Assembly: GCF_900101465.1 (NCBI RefSeq) | Contig: NZ_FMZM01000010.1 | Span: forward strand, 124,001 to 188,000 | DNA from: Nocardioides lianchengensis | GTDB lineage: Bacteria > Actinomycetota > Actinomycetes > Propionibacteriales > Nocardioidaceae | DNA length: 64,000 nt | Direction of reading: 5' to 3' | Part shown: one piece after another, positions 36,568-44,737 of the stretch | Layout of the letters: every line of letters begins with the position of its first letter | Numbering within the stretch: the stretch's first letter is position 1 | Program-made: the position numbers and the translations under genes | Notes under the pieces: generated by a model | The model's database searches: none | What the model saw: the letters and a program-made list of their open reading frames with translations, nothing else | Told to the model about the DNA's origin: nothing

Positions 36568-37548
36568 TCAGGCCGGTGTCGGCACCTCTGTCCGCACGGT
36601 CCGCTCCCCCAGCTTCACGCCGACCACGCCGGCGAGGATGAGCAGGCCCCCGAGGAGCTGCACCGCCCGGGGCAGCTCGTCGAGCAGCAGCCAGGCGAAC
36701 CCGACGCTCGCGACGACCTCCAGCAGCGCGACGAACGACGCGAGCCGCGAGCCGAGGCGCCGGTTGGCGGCGACGCCGGCGACGTAGGCGAGGGCGGCGG
36801 TGATCACGCCGAGCCCGATCAGCGGCACCCACCAGGCCACGTCGCCGACGGCGTACGACGCCCGCGCGGTGCTGGCCGTCATCGGCATCAGCCCGACCAG
36901 CCCGAGGGTGCCGAGCACCGCGGTGCCGACGACCAGGCCGCCGGCGGCCAGGGTCAGCCCCGGCAGGCCGTTGGACTCGTCGGCCGAGATGATGAAGTAC
37001 GACGCCGCGCCGACCATCGCGGCCAGCGCCCACAGCACGCCGGCGGTGCTGAGGTCGGCACCGGACAGGAGGTCGAGGACCAGCACCAGGCCGAGCGCGG
37101 CGACTCCCGCGCCCGCGAGGGTGAGCGGGCCGGGCCGCTGCCCGTGGCGCAGCCACAGGAAGACGACGACGGCGGCCGGCGCGGTGTACTCGATGAGGAT
37201 GGCCGGGCCGACCTGCATGTGGGTGATGGCCTGGAAGTAGCAGAACTGCGCCCCGGCCACCGCGAGCAGGCCGTAGAGGCCGATCAGCCCGGCGTTGCGG
37301 CGGACCAGCCGCCAGCGCCCGCGCAGCGCCACGATGCCGAACGGGAGGACGACGGCGGCGGCCAGCGCCACCCGGACCAGGACGACCGAGCCTGCGGTCC
37401 AGCCCGTGTCGAGCAGGCCCCGGGCGAGGGCGCCGGACATGCCGAAGGACGCCGCCGAGACGATGGCGAGGAGCAGCCCGGCCGCGAGGCGTGACCCGTC
37501 CGCGACGATCGGGGCGACCGGATCGCTGTCATGAGTCATTGCCGTCAT
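36568..37548 (-). CDS. EamA family transporter (RhtA-like)
   Basis: 326 aa, ten-helix DMT exporter: LAAGLLLAIVSAASFGMSGA is helix one; YFQAITHMQVGPAILIEYTA and AWLLLDELPRAVQLLGGLLI are typical of RhtA-type amino-acid exporters. It is divergent from a CGNR regulator with 39 bases between starts. TTGACA and TACTGT lie 18 bases apart on this strand (37586-37581 and 37562-37557), placing the transcript start near the ATG at 37548, so it is probably leaderless. An ATG at 37539 is an alternative start. Confidence 0.9.
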   Translation of the reverse strand: MTAMTHDSDPVAPIVADGSRLAAGLLLAIVSAASFGMSGALARGLLDTGWTAGSVVLVRVALAAAVVLPFGIVALRGRWRLVRRNAGLIGLYGLLAVAGAQFCYFQAITHMQVGPAILIEYTAPAAVVVFLWLRHGQRPGPLTLAGAGVAALGLVLVLDLLSGADLSTAGVLWALAAMVGAASYFIISADESNGLPGLTLAAGGLVVGTAVLGTLGLVGLMPMTASTARASYAVGDVAWWVPLIGLGVITAALAYVAGVAANRRLGSRLASFVALLEVVASVGFAWLLLDELPRAVQLLGGLLILAGVVGVKLGERTVRTEVPTPA

Positions 37549-37554
37549 GGAACA

Positions 37555-37586
37555 TGACAGTAGGGGCCCATGGAGTAACCTGTCAA
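37555..37586 (-). promoter_or_regulatory. Promoter of the EamA gene in the 39-base divergent gap
   Basis: On the minus strand TTGACA (37586-37581), 18 bases, TACTGT (37562-37557). The gap also forms an inverted repeat TGACAG/CTGTCA (37555-37560 and 37580-37585), a possible operator for the CGNR protein encoded divergently from 37588. Confidence 0.5.
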
Positions 37587-37587
37587 C

Positions 37588-38127
37588 GTGGTATTCGCCC
37601 ATGACACCGAGATGGCCCTGCAGGCGGCGGCGACGCTCGCCAACAGCGCACTCGACCCCGACACCCTCGAGACCGTCGCCGACCTCGACGAGATGTACGC
37701 GCGCTTCGAGTACACCGGTCGCCACGAGCGCACCCGGGCCGAGCTCGACGAGGTCCGCGCCCTGCGGCCCCGGCTCTACGCGCTGCTGACCGCCGACCGC
37801 GACCGCGCCGTCGAGCTGGTCAACGAGATGCTGGCCGAGGCCCGGGCGCTGCCCCGCCTGGTGCGCCACGACCGCTGGGACTGGCACCTGCACGCGGTGG
37901 CCGACGACGCCCCGCTGGCGACGCGGTTCCTGGTCGAGACGGCGATGGCCATGATCGACGTGATCCGCGCCGACGAGATGTCCCGCCTGGACATCTGCGC
38001 CGACGACGACTGCGAGGGCGTCGTCCTCGACCTGTCCCGCAACCGCTCGCGGCGCTTCTGCTCCAACTCCTGCGGCAACCGCAACGCCGTGGCCGCCTAC
38101 CGCGCCCGCCAGGCCGCGAGCGGCTGA
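37588..38127 (+). CDS. CGNR zinc-finger (ABATE domain) regulator
   Basis: 179 aa. The N-terminal ABATE-type helical domain is followed by a C-terminal zinc finger with Cys at CADDDCEG and FCSNSCGNRNAVAAYRAR, which contains the name-giving CGNR. These are stress- or ligand-linked transcription factors of actinobacteria. The gene faces the EamA exporter across 39 bases, so it likely regulates that gene and itself. Start GTG at 37588, just after CTGTCAAC. It is convergent with the alpha/beta hydrolase, one base apart. Confidence 0.9.
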   Translation: MVFAHDTEMALQAAATLANSALDPDTLETVADLDEMYARFEYTGRHERTRAELDEVRALRPRLYALLTADRDRAVELVNEMLAEARALPRLVRHDRWDWHLHAVADDAPLATRFLVETAMAMIDVIRADEMSRLDICADDDCEGVVLDLSRNRSRRFCSNSCGNRNAVAAYRARQAASG

Positions 38128-38128
38128 G

Positions 38129-38905
38129 TCAGGCCAGGAACCGCTTCAGCACCTCGAGGAACACCGCCGGCTGCTCGGAGTGCACCCAGTGGCCGGCCCC
38201 CTTCACCGTCACCTTGCGCACCCGCGGGAACCACCGCTCCATCGCGGCGGCGTACTCGTCCTGCACGTACGACGAGGTCTGGCCGGCGACCCACAGCACC
38301 GGCCCGTCGTACGGCGCGGTGCCGGCCAGGGCGTCCTCGGGCCAGCCACCGAGCACCGGAAGGTCGCGGCCGAGCACGTCGAGGTTGGGCTGCCAGGCCC
38401 AGCCGTCGCCCTCGCGACGCAGGTTCTGCAGCAGGAAGCCCCGCACGGTCGGGTTCGGCACCGCCTCGACCAGGGCCGCGTCGGCCTCGTCGCGCCGGGT
38501 CAGCGCAGCCAGGTCGAGACCCTGCATGGCGTCGATGTAGCGGCCGAACTCCGACAGACCGTGGTAGTCGACCGGCGAGATGTCGACGACGCAGAGTCGC
38601 TCGACCAGCTCGGGGTGGCGCAGGGTCAGCACCATCGCGGCCTTGCCCCCCATCGAGTGGCCGATCAGCGCCACCGGGTCGTCGGCGGACAGCAGCGCGG
38701 CGACCTCGTCGGCGACGTCGAGGTAGTCGAACCGGTCCTGCCACGGTGAGCGGCCGTGATGGGGCATGTCGACCAGGAGGACCCGGTGGTCGGGCGCCAG
38801 GGCCTTGGCGACCGAGGTCCAGTTCTTGCCCTGGCCGAAGAGCCCGTGGCAGAAGACGACCCGGGGCCCCGACTCGCCGTACGACGTGGTGTGCAGGCCG
38901 GCCAT
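38129..38905 (-). CDS. Alpha/beta hydrolase
   Basis: 258 aa cytosolic esterase-like protein of the YbfF type. HGLFGQGKNWTSVAKAL forms the oxyanion region, LIGHSMGGKAAM carries the nucleophile Ser, and GAGHWVHSEQPAVFL carries the His; MPHHGRSPW is typical of the family. Substrate unknown. It starts 10 bases after the GH114 gene stop and they are probably co-transcribed. Confidence 0.9.
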   Translation of the reverse strand: MAGLHTTSYGESGPRVVFCHGLFGQGKNWTSVAKALAPDHRVLLVDMPHHGRSPWQDRFDYLDVADEVAALLSADDPVALIGHSMGGKAAMVLTLRHPELVERLCVVDISPVDYHGLSEFGRYIDAMQGLDLAALTRRDEADAALVEAVPNPTVRGFLLQNLRREGDGWAWQPNLDVLGRDLPVLGGWPEDALAGTAPYDGPVLWVAGQTSSYVQDEYAAAMERWFPRVRKVTVKGAGHWVHSEQPAVFLEVLKRFLA

Positions 38906-38915
38906 GGCGGCGAGG

Positions 38916-39683
38916 CTACTTCCGGCAGTACTCGCGCACGCCGTCGGGGCTCAGGTCGCGGTCGCGGTAGACGACCGCGAGCCGGTCGCCGTACTCGCGA
39001 CAGGTCTTCACGAGGTCCTGGCGGCGGTACTCGATGACCAGGACGCGCCGGCCGTACTCGGCGGCGTACTGCCCGCACTCGTCGTAGCGCCCACACTCCT
39101 CGGCGACGGCGAAGTCGAAGCCGACCCGACGGCCGTGGAAGCCGGCGAGGTTCTTCTGCCCGACGGCCAAGCCGACCCGGTGGGCCCGCCGGGTGAGCAG
39201 CCTCGAGAACGCGACGGCGTGCCGCTTGCGGACCAGGCCGTGGCTGCGGGTGAAGGAGTCGAGGTTGTCGTACTCGACGGCCTCGTAGCCGGCGCGCGCG
39301 CAGCCGGCCGTCCAGCGGCCCACCACCCGAGCCAGGGCTCGGCGCTTCTGCGGGGTGCGGATGTCGAGCAGCCACTCGCCCCAGGCCTCGTCGACGACGA
39401 CCTTGCCGGCGCCGTCGCGCAGCAGCAGGTGGCGGCGCTTCTTCCAGAACCGCTTCTCGTTGGGCTGGGTCTGGAAGCCGTTGACGTAGCAGACGTCGTA
39501 GCGCCCGGCCGGGCGCGCCGTACGCTCGCGCACCACGATGCCGACGTCGTCGGGGACGCTGCGGTTCCCCCCGAGCTGGTAGTCGACGCCGGTCCCGACC
39601 GGCAGCTGGTCCACGGCGTACGACGGCGCGACGCCGCCCACCAGCAGACCCAGCACGACGAGCATCCCCATGATCTTGCGCAT
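38916..39683 (-). CDS. Secreted GH114 (endo-alpha-1,4-polygalactosaminidase-like) protein
   Basis: 255 aa with a signal peptide (MRKIMGMLVVLGLLVGGVAP, cleavage after SYA near 23). The mature part is a single TIM-barrel-type GH114 domain: VDYQLGGNRS, VCYVNGFQTQP, WGEWLLDIRTPQKRRAL, GYEAVEYDNLDSFTRSHG with the conserved acidic pair, VGQKNLAGF, FDFAVAEECGRYDECGQY and RVLVIEYRR. The family acts on galactosaminogalactan-like or other extracellular polymers in the few tested cases; the substrate here is unknown. Four Cys remain after processing, which may form disulfides. Confidence 0.85.
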   Translation of the reverse strand: MRKIMGMLVVLGLLVGGVAPSYAVDQLPVGTGVDYQLGGNRSVPDDVGIVVRERTARPAGRYDVCYVNGFQTQPNEKRFWKKRRHLLLRDGAGKVVVDEAWGEWLLDIRTPQKRRALARVVGRWTAGCARAGYEAVEYDNLDSFTRSHGLVRKRHAVAFSRLLTRRAHRVGLAVGQKNLAGFHGRRVGFDFAVAEECGRYDECGQYAAEYGRRVLVIEYRRQDLVKTCREYGDRLAVVYRDRDLSPDGVREYCRK

Positions 39684-39715
39684 GCCCGACGGTAACCCGG
39701 GGCACGGACCGAAGC

Positions 39716-40216
39716 ATGACCGAGCCTGCCCGCTCCGAGACCCGCCTGGAGACCAGCCGCCTGATCGCCGCTCCCGCCGCCGACGTCTTCGCCCTGCTCT
39801 GCGACCCGCAGGGTCACGTCGCCATCGACTCCTCCGGGATGCTCCAGGACGCCACGGGCGAGCCGGTCACCGCGGCGGGTGACAGCTTCGTCGTGCACAT
39901 GGACCGCGAGTCCTTGAACGACTTCCCCGAGATGGGGCGGTACGACGTCACCGTCACCATCCAGGAGTACGAGCCGGACCGGCTGATCTCCTGGAACATC
40001 CTGGGCCGGGTCCGCCCGCAGATCGGCCACGTCTACGGCTACCGGCTCGACACGGACGAGTCCGGCGGGACCCTGGTCACGTCTTTCTACGACTGGTCCG
40101 ACATCCACCCCGACTGGGCCGCGGCCGGCATCTTCCCGGTCATCTCCGAGGACGCCCTGCGCGCCACCCTCGGCATCCTCGACCGCACGGTACGACGGGG
40201 CTTCGTCCGGCCGTGA
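39716..40216 (+). CDS. SRPBCC family protein
   Basis: 166 aa START/Bet v1-like fold, beginning with ETSRLIAAPAADVFALLCDP (first strand and helix). GRYDVTVTIQEYEPDRLISW and GGTLVTSFYDWSDIHPDWAA form the sheet that wraps a ligand cavity. Proteins of this type bind or transform hydrophobic ligands; nothing in the context gives the ligand. The stop is immediately followed by a terminal-inverted-repeat element. Confidence 0.8.
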   Translation: MTEPARSETRLETSRLIAAPAADVFALLCDPQGHVAIDSSGMLQDATGEPVTAAGDSFVVHMDRESLNDFPEMGRYDVTVTIQEYEPDRLISWNILGRVRPQIGHVYGYRLDTDESGGTLVTSFYDWSDIHPDWAAAGIFPVISEDALRATLGILDRTVRRGFVRP

Positions 40217-40413
40217 GGGTCTCGATACGCTCGCTGGCGCTCGCTACTCGACCACCGAGACGGGGCTCGACGGCGGCCCTCGGTGGTCGAGTATCCCGCG
40301 AGGCACGAGCGGGCGTCCCCTGCTCGATGGTCGAGTAGCCCGCGAGGCACGAGCGGGCGTCCCCTGCTCGGTGGTCGAGTAGCCCGCGAGGGACGAGCGG
40401 GCGTATCGAGACC
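40217..40413. repeat. Element bounded by GGTCTCGATACGC with a 44-bp tandem repeat inside
   Basis: The outer ends are 13-base inverted repeats, GGTCTCGATACGC at 40218-40230 and its complement at 40401-40413. Inside are two complete 44-base units (40281-40324, 40325-40368) and a partial third from 40369, each built on GGTGGTCGAGTAGCCCGCGA. The element fills exactly the space between the stop codons of the two convergent neighbours: it starts one base after the SRPBCC stop and its last base is part of the TAG of the beta-helix gene. Confidence 0.85.
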
Positions 40414-42875
40414 TAGTCGTCGCCCTCGCCCGCGTCCTCGTTGCACTCCAGCTGCGGCGGCTCCTCGCCCGGGAACGCCAGCAGGCTGAGCTGCGGGAGC
40501 CGGGGTCGGTCCAGGTCGAGGACCAGCGCCCGCCGGCGCGAGGGCCGGCCGGCCCGGTCGCGGTAGTCGTACCCGGCGTCGACGCGCGCCCCGACCGTGT
40601 AGAGACACTCGTCGAAGCGGGTGATCGCGGCGACCGGCCCGCGCAGGTCGGCGACGTCCTCGCGCAGCGCAGCGATCCGGGACCGGCGATCGCGCGCGCT
40701 CGCCCGGTCGACACCCTCGCCGGGGTCGCGGTCGCAGCGACCGAGGGCCAGCAGCTGGTAGTCCGGGTCGTCACGCTCGCTGCGGTCCAGGTCGAGCGCC
40801 GGCCGGTACGCCGTCCGACCGCCCACCCGGGCCAGGTAGCCCAGCCGCTGCTCGGCGTCGCCGTCCTGGGTCACCGGGACCGACGTCAGGCAGGACTCCC
40901 ACGCGTCGAAGCGGGCCGCCTTGCGGTCGATCACCCGGACCGCCCGCTCGAGCCGGGCCAGCCGCGACCGGCGGGTCGGGCGGGCGGCTCGGGCGTCGGC
41001 TCCCGTCCCGTTCGGCGCCGGCGCCCGGCTCAGGCAGCGACGGGCCGGCGACAGGGCGAGCAGCCGCCACCGGGGCGCCCCGACCGTCGGCGCCAGCGCG
41101 GGTCGCCGGTCGAGACCGGTGCCGTCGCGCTCGTCGTAGGCGTAGCCCCAGCGGTGCCGCGGGTCCCCCAGCCGGTCCACGCCGACCGGGCGCGTGCAGC
41201 GGCGCAGCGTGTCGAAGCGTCGTACGCCGCGGCGCAGCCGCTCGACCCGCACCTCCAGGCGGCCCAGCCGGGACCGGGGCCGGGTCCGGTCCCGGGACCT
41301 GGCCGGAGCCGCCTCGTGGACGGCCGCCGGCTCCGTGGCCGCGGGCGGGGGCGGGACCGGGGGCGCACTCCTCTCCGGGCCGGGCAGCGGAGCCGACTGC
41401 ACGGCGCCGATGTCGCACGGCGCGCCGGTGTCGCGGCGGTTGCCGAGGGCGTCGTGGGCCAGCACCCGGTCCCAGACCAGCCAGGCCTCCAGCAGCTGCC
41501 CGGCCGGGACGCGGGCGGGCAGCCGGCCCCGGCAGGACCCGGACGGGATGCGGGCGCGGACCGGGCTGTCGTCGTACGGCTCGAGCACGAAGCCGCCGGG
41601 GTCGTCCTCCAGCCGGGCCAGCTGCGGGCTCTCGCCCATGATGTCGGTGGCCGCCGACAGACCGCAGGACGACTCGGTGGTGAAGTTATGGCCCCCCGAG
41701 ACCGGGTGGTGCAGGCGACAGCTGCGGCGGGTCGGGATGGTGTCCCCGGTGACGCCCTCGAAGGCCGGCGGCCCGAGGATCGAGCCGAAGACCTCGCTCG
41801 GCCCGGCCGCCCCGAGGTCGCCCGCGATCGACGCGATGTTGCGGGTGACGGTGGAGGAGACGACGTAGGCCCGGCCCGCGGTCAGCAACCCGCCGCCCTC
41901 GCCCTCGGCGTAGTTGTCGGTGACCGTCGAGTTGACCACCGCCAGGTCGCCGCGGGCCCAGACACCACCGCCGGCGTGGGCGACGGCCAGGTTGCGCGCC
42001 ACGGTCGTGTTGACCAGCAGGACGTCGGCCTCGCCGGCGATCGCCCCGCCACGATCGTCGGCCCGGTTCCCGATCAGGGTCGAGTCGAGCACCGCGACGT
42101 CACCGTCGACGGTGAAGATCGCGCCCCCGGGACCGTCCGCGTCGCTGCCGTCGATCAGCGAGTCGACGACCGTGACGTCGCCGTCCTCGTCGGCGTACAG
42201 CGCGCCTCCGTCGCCGTCGGTCGTGTTGCCGTCGGCGTACGACCGGACGACCAGGACGTCGCCGGTCGAGCCGATCGCCCCGCCCGAGCCGTCGACCAGG
42301 TTGTTGCTGAGCACCGAGTCGTGGACCCGCACCCCGCCCCGCCGCGCGTAGAGACCCCCGCCGTCGTCGTTGGCGAGGTTGCCGCTGATCCGGCACCGGC
42401 GGGCGGTGATCCGCCAGCTCGCGAACACCCCGCCGCCCGGCTCCTCGGACAGGTTCTGCGCGACCACGCAGTCCGACAGCAGCACCTCCCCGCGGGAGAT
42501 GAGGCCGGCGCCCGGTCCGTCCGCACCGCCGCGCGTCAGCGTCACGTGCCGCAGGTCGACCAGGCCGGTGCCGTCCTGGCGCAGCACCCGTTTCTCGAAG
42601 CAGGTCTGGCGCAGCACGTGGCCGTGCCCCTCCAGCACCACCGGGTACGGCGACTCGCGGATCGGGTCGCCGAGGTGGCAGTCGCGCAGCACCACGTCGG
42701 CGCCGAGGTCGATCCGCCGGCGGGTCGGATCGGCCCAGGCGGCCCGCAGGGCGGACTCGGTCGTGACCGCGCTCCCGGCCCCGTCGGCGGCGGACGCCGC
42801 GTCCGCGGGCACCATCAGGACGAGCAGGACCATGGCACCTGCCAGGGTGCTCGAGCCGGCCTGCGCGCGGGGCAC
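40413..42875 (-). CDS. Secreted beta-helix protein with three C-terminal Cys-pair modules
   Basis: 820 aa. Signal peptide to about residue 30. Residues about 55-380 form a right-handed beta-helix of the parallel-repeat kind, with recurring GGGxxA/GGAI turns and alternating VxVxxS strands, as in polymorphic-outer-membrane-like and choice-of-anchor proteins; CDIGAVQS (487-494) is the usual closing motif of that class. A Pro-rich linker (about 497-530) leads to three tandem modules of about 80 residues at 535-614, 636-714 and 731-811. Each has an Arg-rich amphipathic helix (RSRLxRLE), a Cys after RFDxxxxC or its equivalent (560, 662, 757) and a closing Cys (614, 714, 811). The modules were not recognised. 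Start GTG 42875. Confidence 0.8.
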   Translation of the reverse strand: MPRAQAGSSTLAGAMVLLVLMVPADAASAADGAGSAVTTESALRAAWADPTRRRIDLGADVVLRDCHLGDPIRESPYPVVLEGHGHVLRQTCFEKRVLRQDGTGLVDLRHVTLTRGGADGPGAGLISRGEVLLSDCVVAQNLSEEPGGGVFASWRITARRCRISGNLANDDGGGLYARRGGVRVHDSVLSNNLVDGSGGAIGSTGDVLVVRSYADGNTTDGDGGALYADEDGDVTVVDSLIDGSDADGPGGAIFTVDGDVAVLDSTLIGNRADDRGGAIAGEADVLLVNTTVARNLAVAHAGGGVWARGDLAVVNSTVTDNYAEGEGGGLLTAGRAYVVSSTVTRNIASIAGDLGAAGPSEVFGSILGPPAFEGVTGDTIPTRRSCRLHHPVSGGHNFTTESSCGLSAATDIMGESPQLARLEDDPGGFVLEPYDDSPVRARIPSGSCRGRLPARVPAGQLLEAWLVWDRVLAHDALGNRRDTGAPCDIGAVQSAPLPGPERSAPPVPPPPAATEPAAVHEAAPARSRDRTRPRSRLGRLEVRVERLRRGVRRFDTLRRCTRPVGVDRLGDPRHRWGYAYDERDGTGLDRRPALAPTVGAPRWRLLALSPARRCLSRAPAPNGTGADARAARPTRRSRLARLERAVRVIDRKAARFDAWESCLTSVPVTQDGDAEQRLGYLARVGGRTAYRPALDLDRSERDDPDYQLLALGRCDRDPGEGVDRASARDRRSRIAALREDVADLRGPVAAITRFDECLYTVGARVDAGYDYRDRAGRPSRRRALVLDLDRPRLPQLSLLAFPGEEPPQLECNEDAGEGDD

Positions 42876-42902
42876 GTCCGCGACGCTACGGCAACGCTGG
42901 CC

Positions 42903-44702
42903 TCAGCGGACGCTGTAGTCCCGGAAACCGCGCTTGGTCTTGCGGCCCAGGTAGCCGGCGGTGACCAGGTGCTCCAGCAACGGCGCCGGTGCGAAGCCCG
43001 GCTCGCGGAACTCCAGGTAGAGCTCGCGCTGGATGGCCAGCGAGACGTCGTTGCCGACCACGTCGAGCAGCTCGAAGGGCCCCATCGGCAGCGCGCACCC
43101 CTGCTTCATCGCGGTGTCGATGTCGTCGGCCGTCGCGTAGTGCGCCTCGAGCATCTTCACGGCATCGTTGAGGTAGGGGAAGAGCAGCGCGTTGACGATG
43201 AACCCGGCCCGGTCCCCACAGGTCACCGCGACCTTGCCGACCTTCGCGCACAGGGCGCGGGTGGTCTCGGTGACGGCGTCGTCGGTGGCCACGGTCGAGA
43301 CCACCTCGACGAGCTTCATGATGGTGGCCGGGTTGAAGAAGTGCATCCCGATGACGTCCTGGGGACGGCTGGTCACCTTGGCCATCGCGATGATCGGCAG
43401 CGACGACGTCGTGGTGGCGAGGATGGCGCCGGGCTTGCAGATGTCGTCGAGGTTCTCGAAGAGCGTCGTCTTGATCGCCAGGTCCTCGGCGATCGCCTCC
43501 ACCACCAGGTCGACCGCGGCCAGGTCGTCGAGCGAGGCGGAGCCGGTCAGCCGGGACAGCACCTCGACCTTCTTCTCCTCGGTGGACCGCCCGCGCTGGA
43601 TCTGCTTGTCGAAGCTCTTGGTGATCGCGGCGACGACGCCGTCGACCTTCTCCTGGCTGCGGCCGACGTACGTGACGTCGTACCCGCTCTTGGCGAAGAC
43701 CTCGATGATGCCGGTGGCCATCGTGCCGGTGCCCACGACGCCGACGGTGGTGATCTCGTGGCGCAGCGCCGGCTCGTCGTCGGCCGACGGGGTGAGGGCG
43801 TCGGCGACCACGACCGGACTGTCGGGGGCCTCGTAGGTGTAGAAGCCACGCCCGGTCTTGCGGCCGAGCAGGCCCGCGGTGACCATCTGCTTGAGGATCG
43901 GCGACGGGGCGTGCAGCCGGTCGCGGCCCTGCCGGTACATCGTCTCGAGGATCTCGTACGCCGTGTCCAGGCCGATCAGGTCGAGCAGCGCGAGCGGGCC
44001 CATCGGGTAGCCGCAGCCGTAGCGCATGGCGGCGTCGATGTCCTCGCGGGTCGCATAGCGGCCCTCGTACATCGCGACCGCGTGGTTGAGGTAGCCGAAC
44101 AGCAGGGTGTTGGCGATGAAGCCGGCCTTGTCGCCGCAGACCACCGGGTTCTTGCCGAGCGCCTCGACCAGTGCCTTCACCTCGCCCAGGACCGTGTCCT
44201 CGGTGACCACGGTGCGCACGATCTCGACGAGGTCCTGGACGGGCGCGGGATTGAAGAAGTGCACGCCGACGACGCGACCGGGTCGGGCCGTCGCCGTCGA
44301 CAGGTCGGTGACCGAGAGCGAGGAGGTGTTGGTCGCCAGGATCGCGTCGGGCGCGACGATCGCGTCGAGCTCGCGGAAGATCTGCTTCTTCAGCTCCATC
44401 GACTCCACCACGGCCTCGACCACGAAGCCCGCCCCGGCGAGGTCGCTCAGCTCGGTCGTCAGCGAGATCCGGCCCAGCAGCTCGGCCTGCTCGGCCTCGG
44501 TCAGCTTCTCGCGCTTCACCGCGCGGGCCGTGGAGTGCTCGAGGTACTGCCGACCCCGGGCCAGCGCCTCCTCGTCCTTCTCGACGCCGACGACGGCGTA
44601 CCCGTGACGGGCGAGGACCTCGGCGATGCCGGCACCCATGGTGCCGAGGCCGACGACGCCGACGGTGGTGAGCGTGCGGGCGGTGGCGGTGGTCTCGGTC
44701 AT
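42903..44702 (-). CDS. 3-hydroxyacyl-CoA dehydrogenase, tandem-duplicated
   Basis: 599 aa made of two complete NAD-dependent 3-hydroxyacyl-CoA dehydrogenase units (about residues 10-293 and 316-599); no crotonase domain. Unit 1 has the Rossmann loop GLGTMG (18-23), NTSSL (Asn125) and catalytic His148 in VHFFNPAP. Unit 2 has GTGTMA (final Gly lost), TTSSL (Asn replaced by Thr431) and His454 in MHFFNPAT. Unit 1 seems the canonical enzyme; unit 2 keeps His but may differ in activity. It likely makes or uses 3-hydroxybutyryl-CoA in the acetoacetyl-CoA to crotonyl-CoA steps. A site like the ccrA palindrome lies 21 bases upstream. Confidence 0.93.
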   Translation of the reverse strand: MTETTATARTLTTVGVVGLGTMGAGIAEVLARHGYAVVGVEKDEEALARGRQYLEHSTARAVKREKLTEAEQAELLGRISLTTELSDLAGAGFVVEAVVESMELKKQIFRELDAIVAPDAILATNTSSLSVTDLSTATARPGRVVGVHFFNPAPVQDLVEIVRTVVTEDTVLGEVKALVEALGKNPVVCGDKAGFIANTLLFGYLNHAVAMYEGRYATREDIDAAMRYGCGYPMGPLALLDLIGLDTAYEILETMYRQGRDRLHAPSPILKQMVTAGLLGRKTGRGFYTYEAPDSPVVVADALTPSADDEPALRHEITTVGVVGTGTMATGIIEVFAKSGYDVTYVGRSQEKVDGVVAAITKSFDKQIQRGRSTEEKKVEVLSRLTGSASLDDLAAVDLVVEAIAEDLAIKTTLFENLDDICKPGAILATTTSSLPIIAMAKVTSRPQDVIGMHFFNPATIMKLVEVVSTVATDDAVTETTRALCAKVGKVAVTCGDRAGFIVNALLFPYLNDAVKMLEAHYATADDIDTAMKQGCALPMGPFELLDVVGNDVSLAIQRELYLEFREPGFAPAPLLEHLVTAGYLGRKTKRGFRDYSVR

Positions 44703-44722
44703 GTCGGGGATGCTGCCAAAGA

Positions 44723-44736
44723 TGACCGGTGAGTAA
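44723..44736. promoter_or_regulatory. Weaker ccrA-type operator upstream of the dehydrogenase
   Basis: On the minus strand TTACTCACCGGTCA, 11 of 14 bases as at ccrA, squeezed into the 35 bases between the GNAT stop and the dehydrogenase ATG. Its own symmetry is poor (three of six pairs), so it is weaker than the sites at ccrA, ecm and the thiolase gene. Confidence 0.35.
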
Positions 44737-44737
44737 C

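Noticed and set aside
40281..40412. 44-base tandem repeats as a CRISPR array or tRNA remnant
   Set aside because: No spacers, the unit contains its own palindromes, and the same words occur singly at other gene ends.
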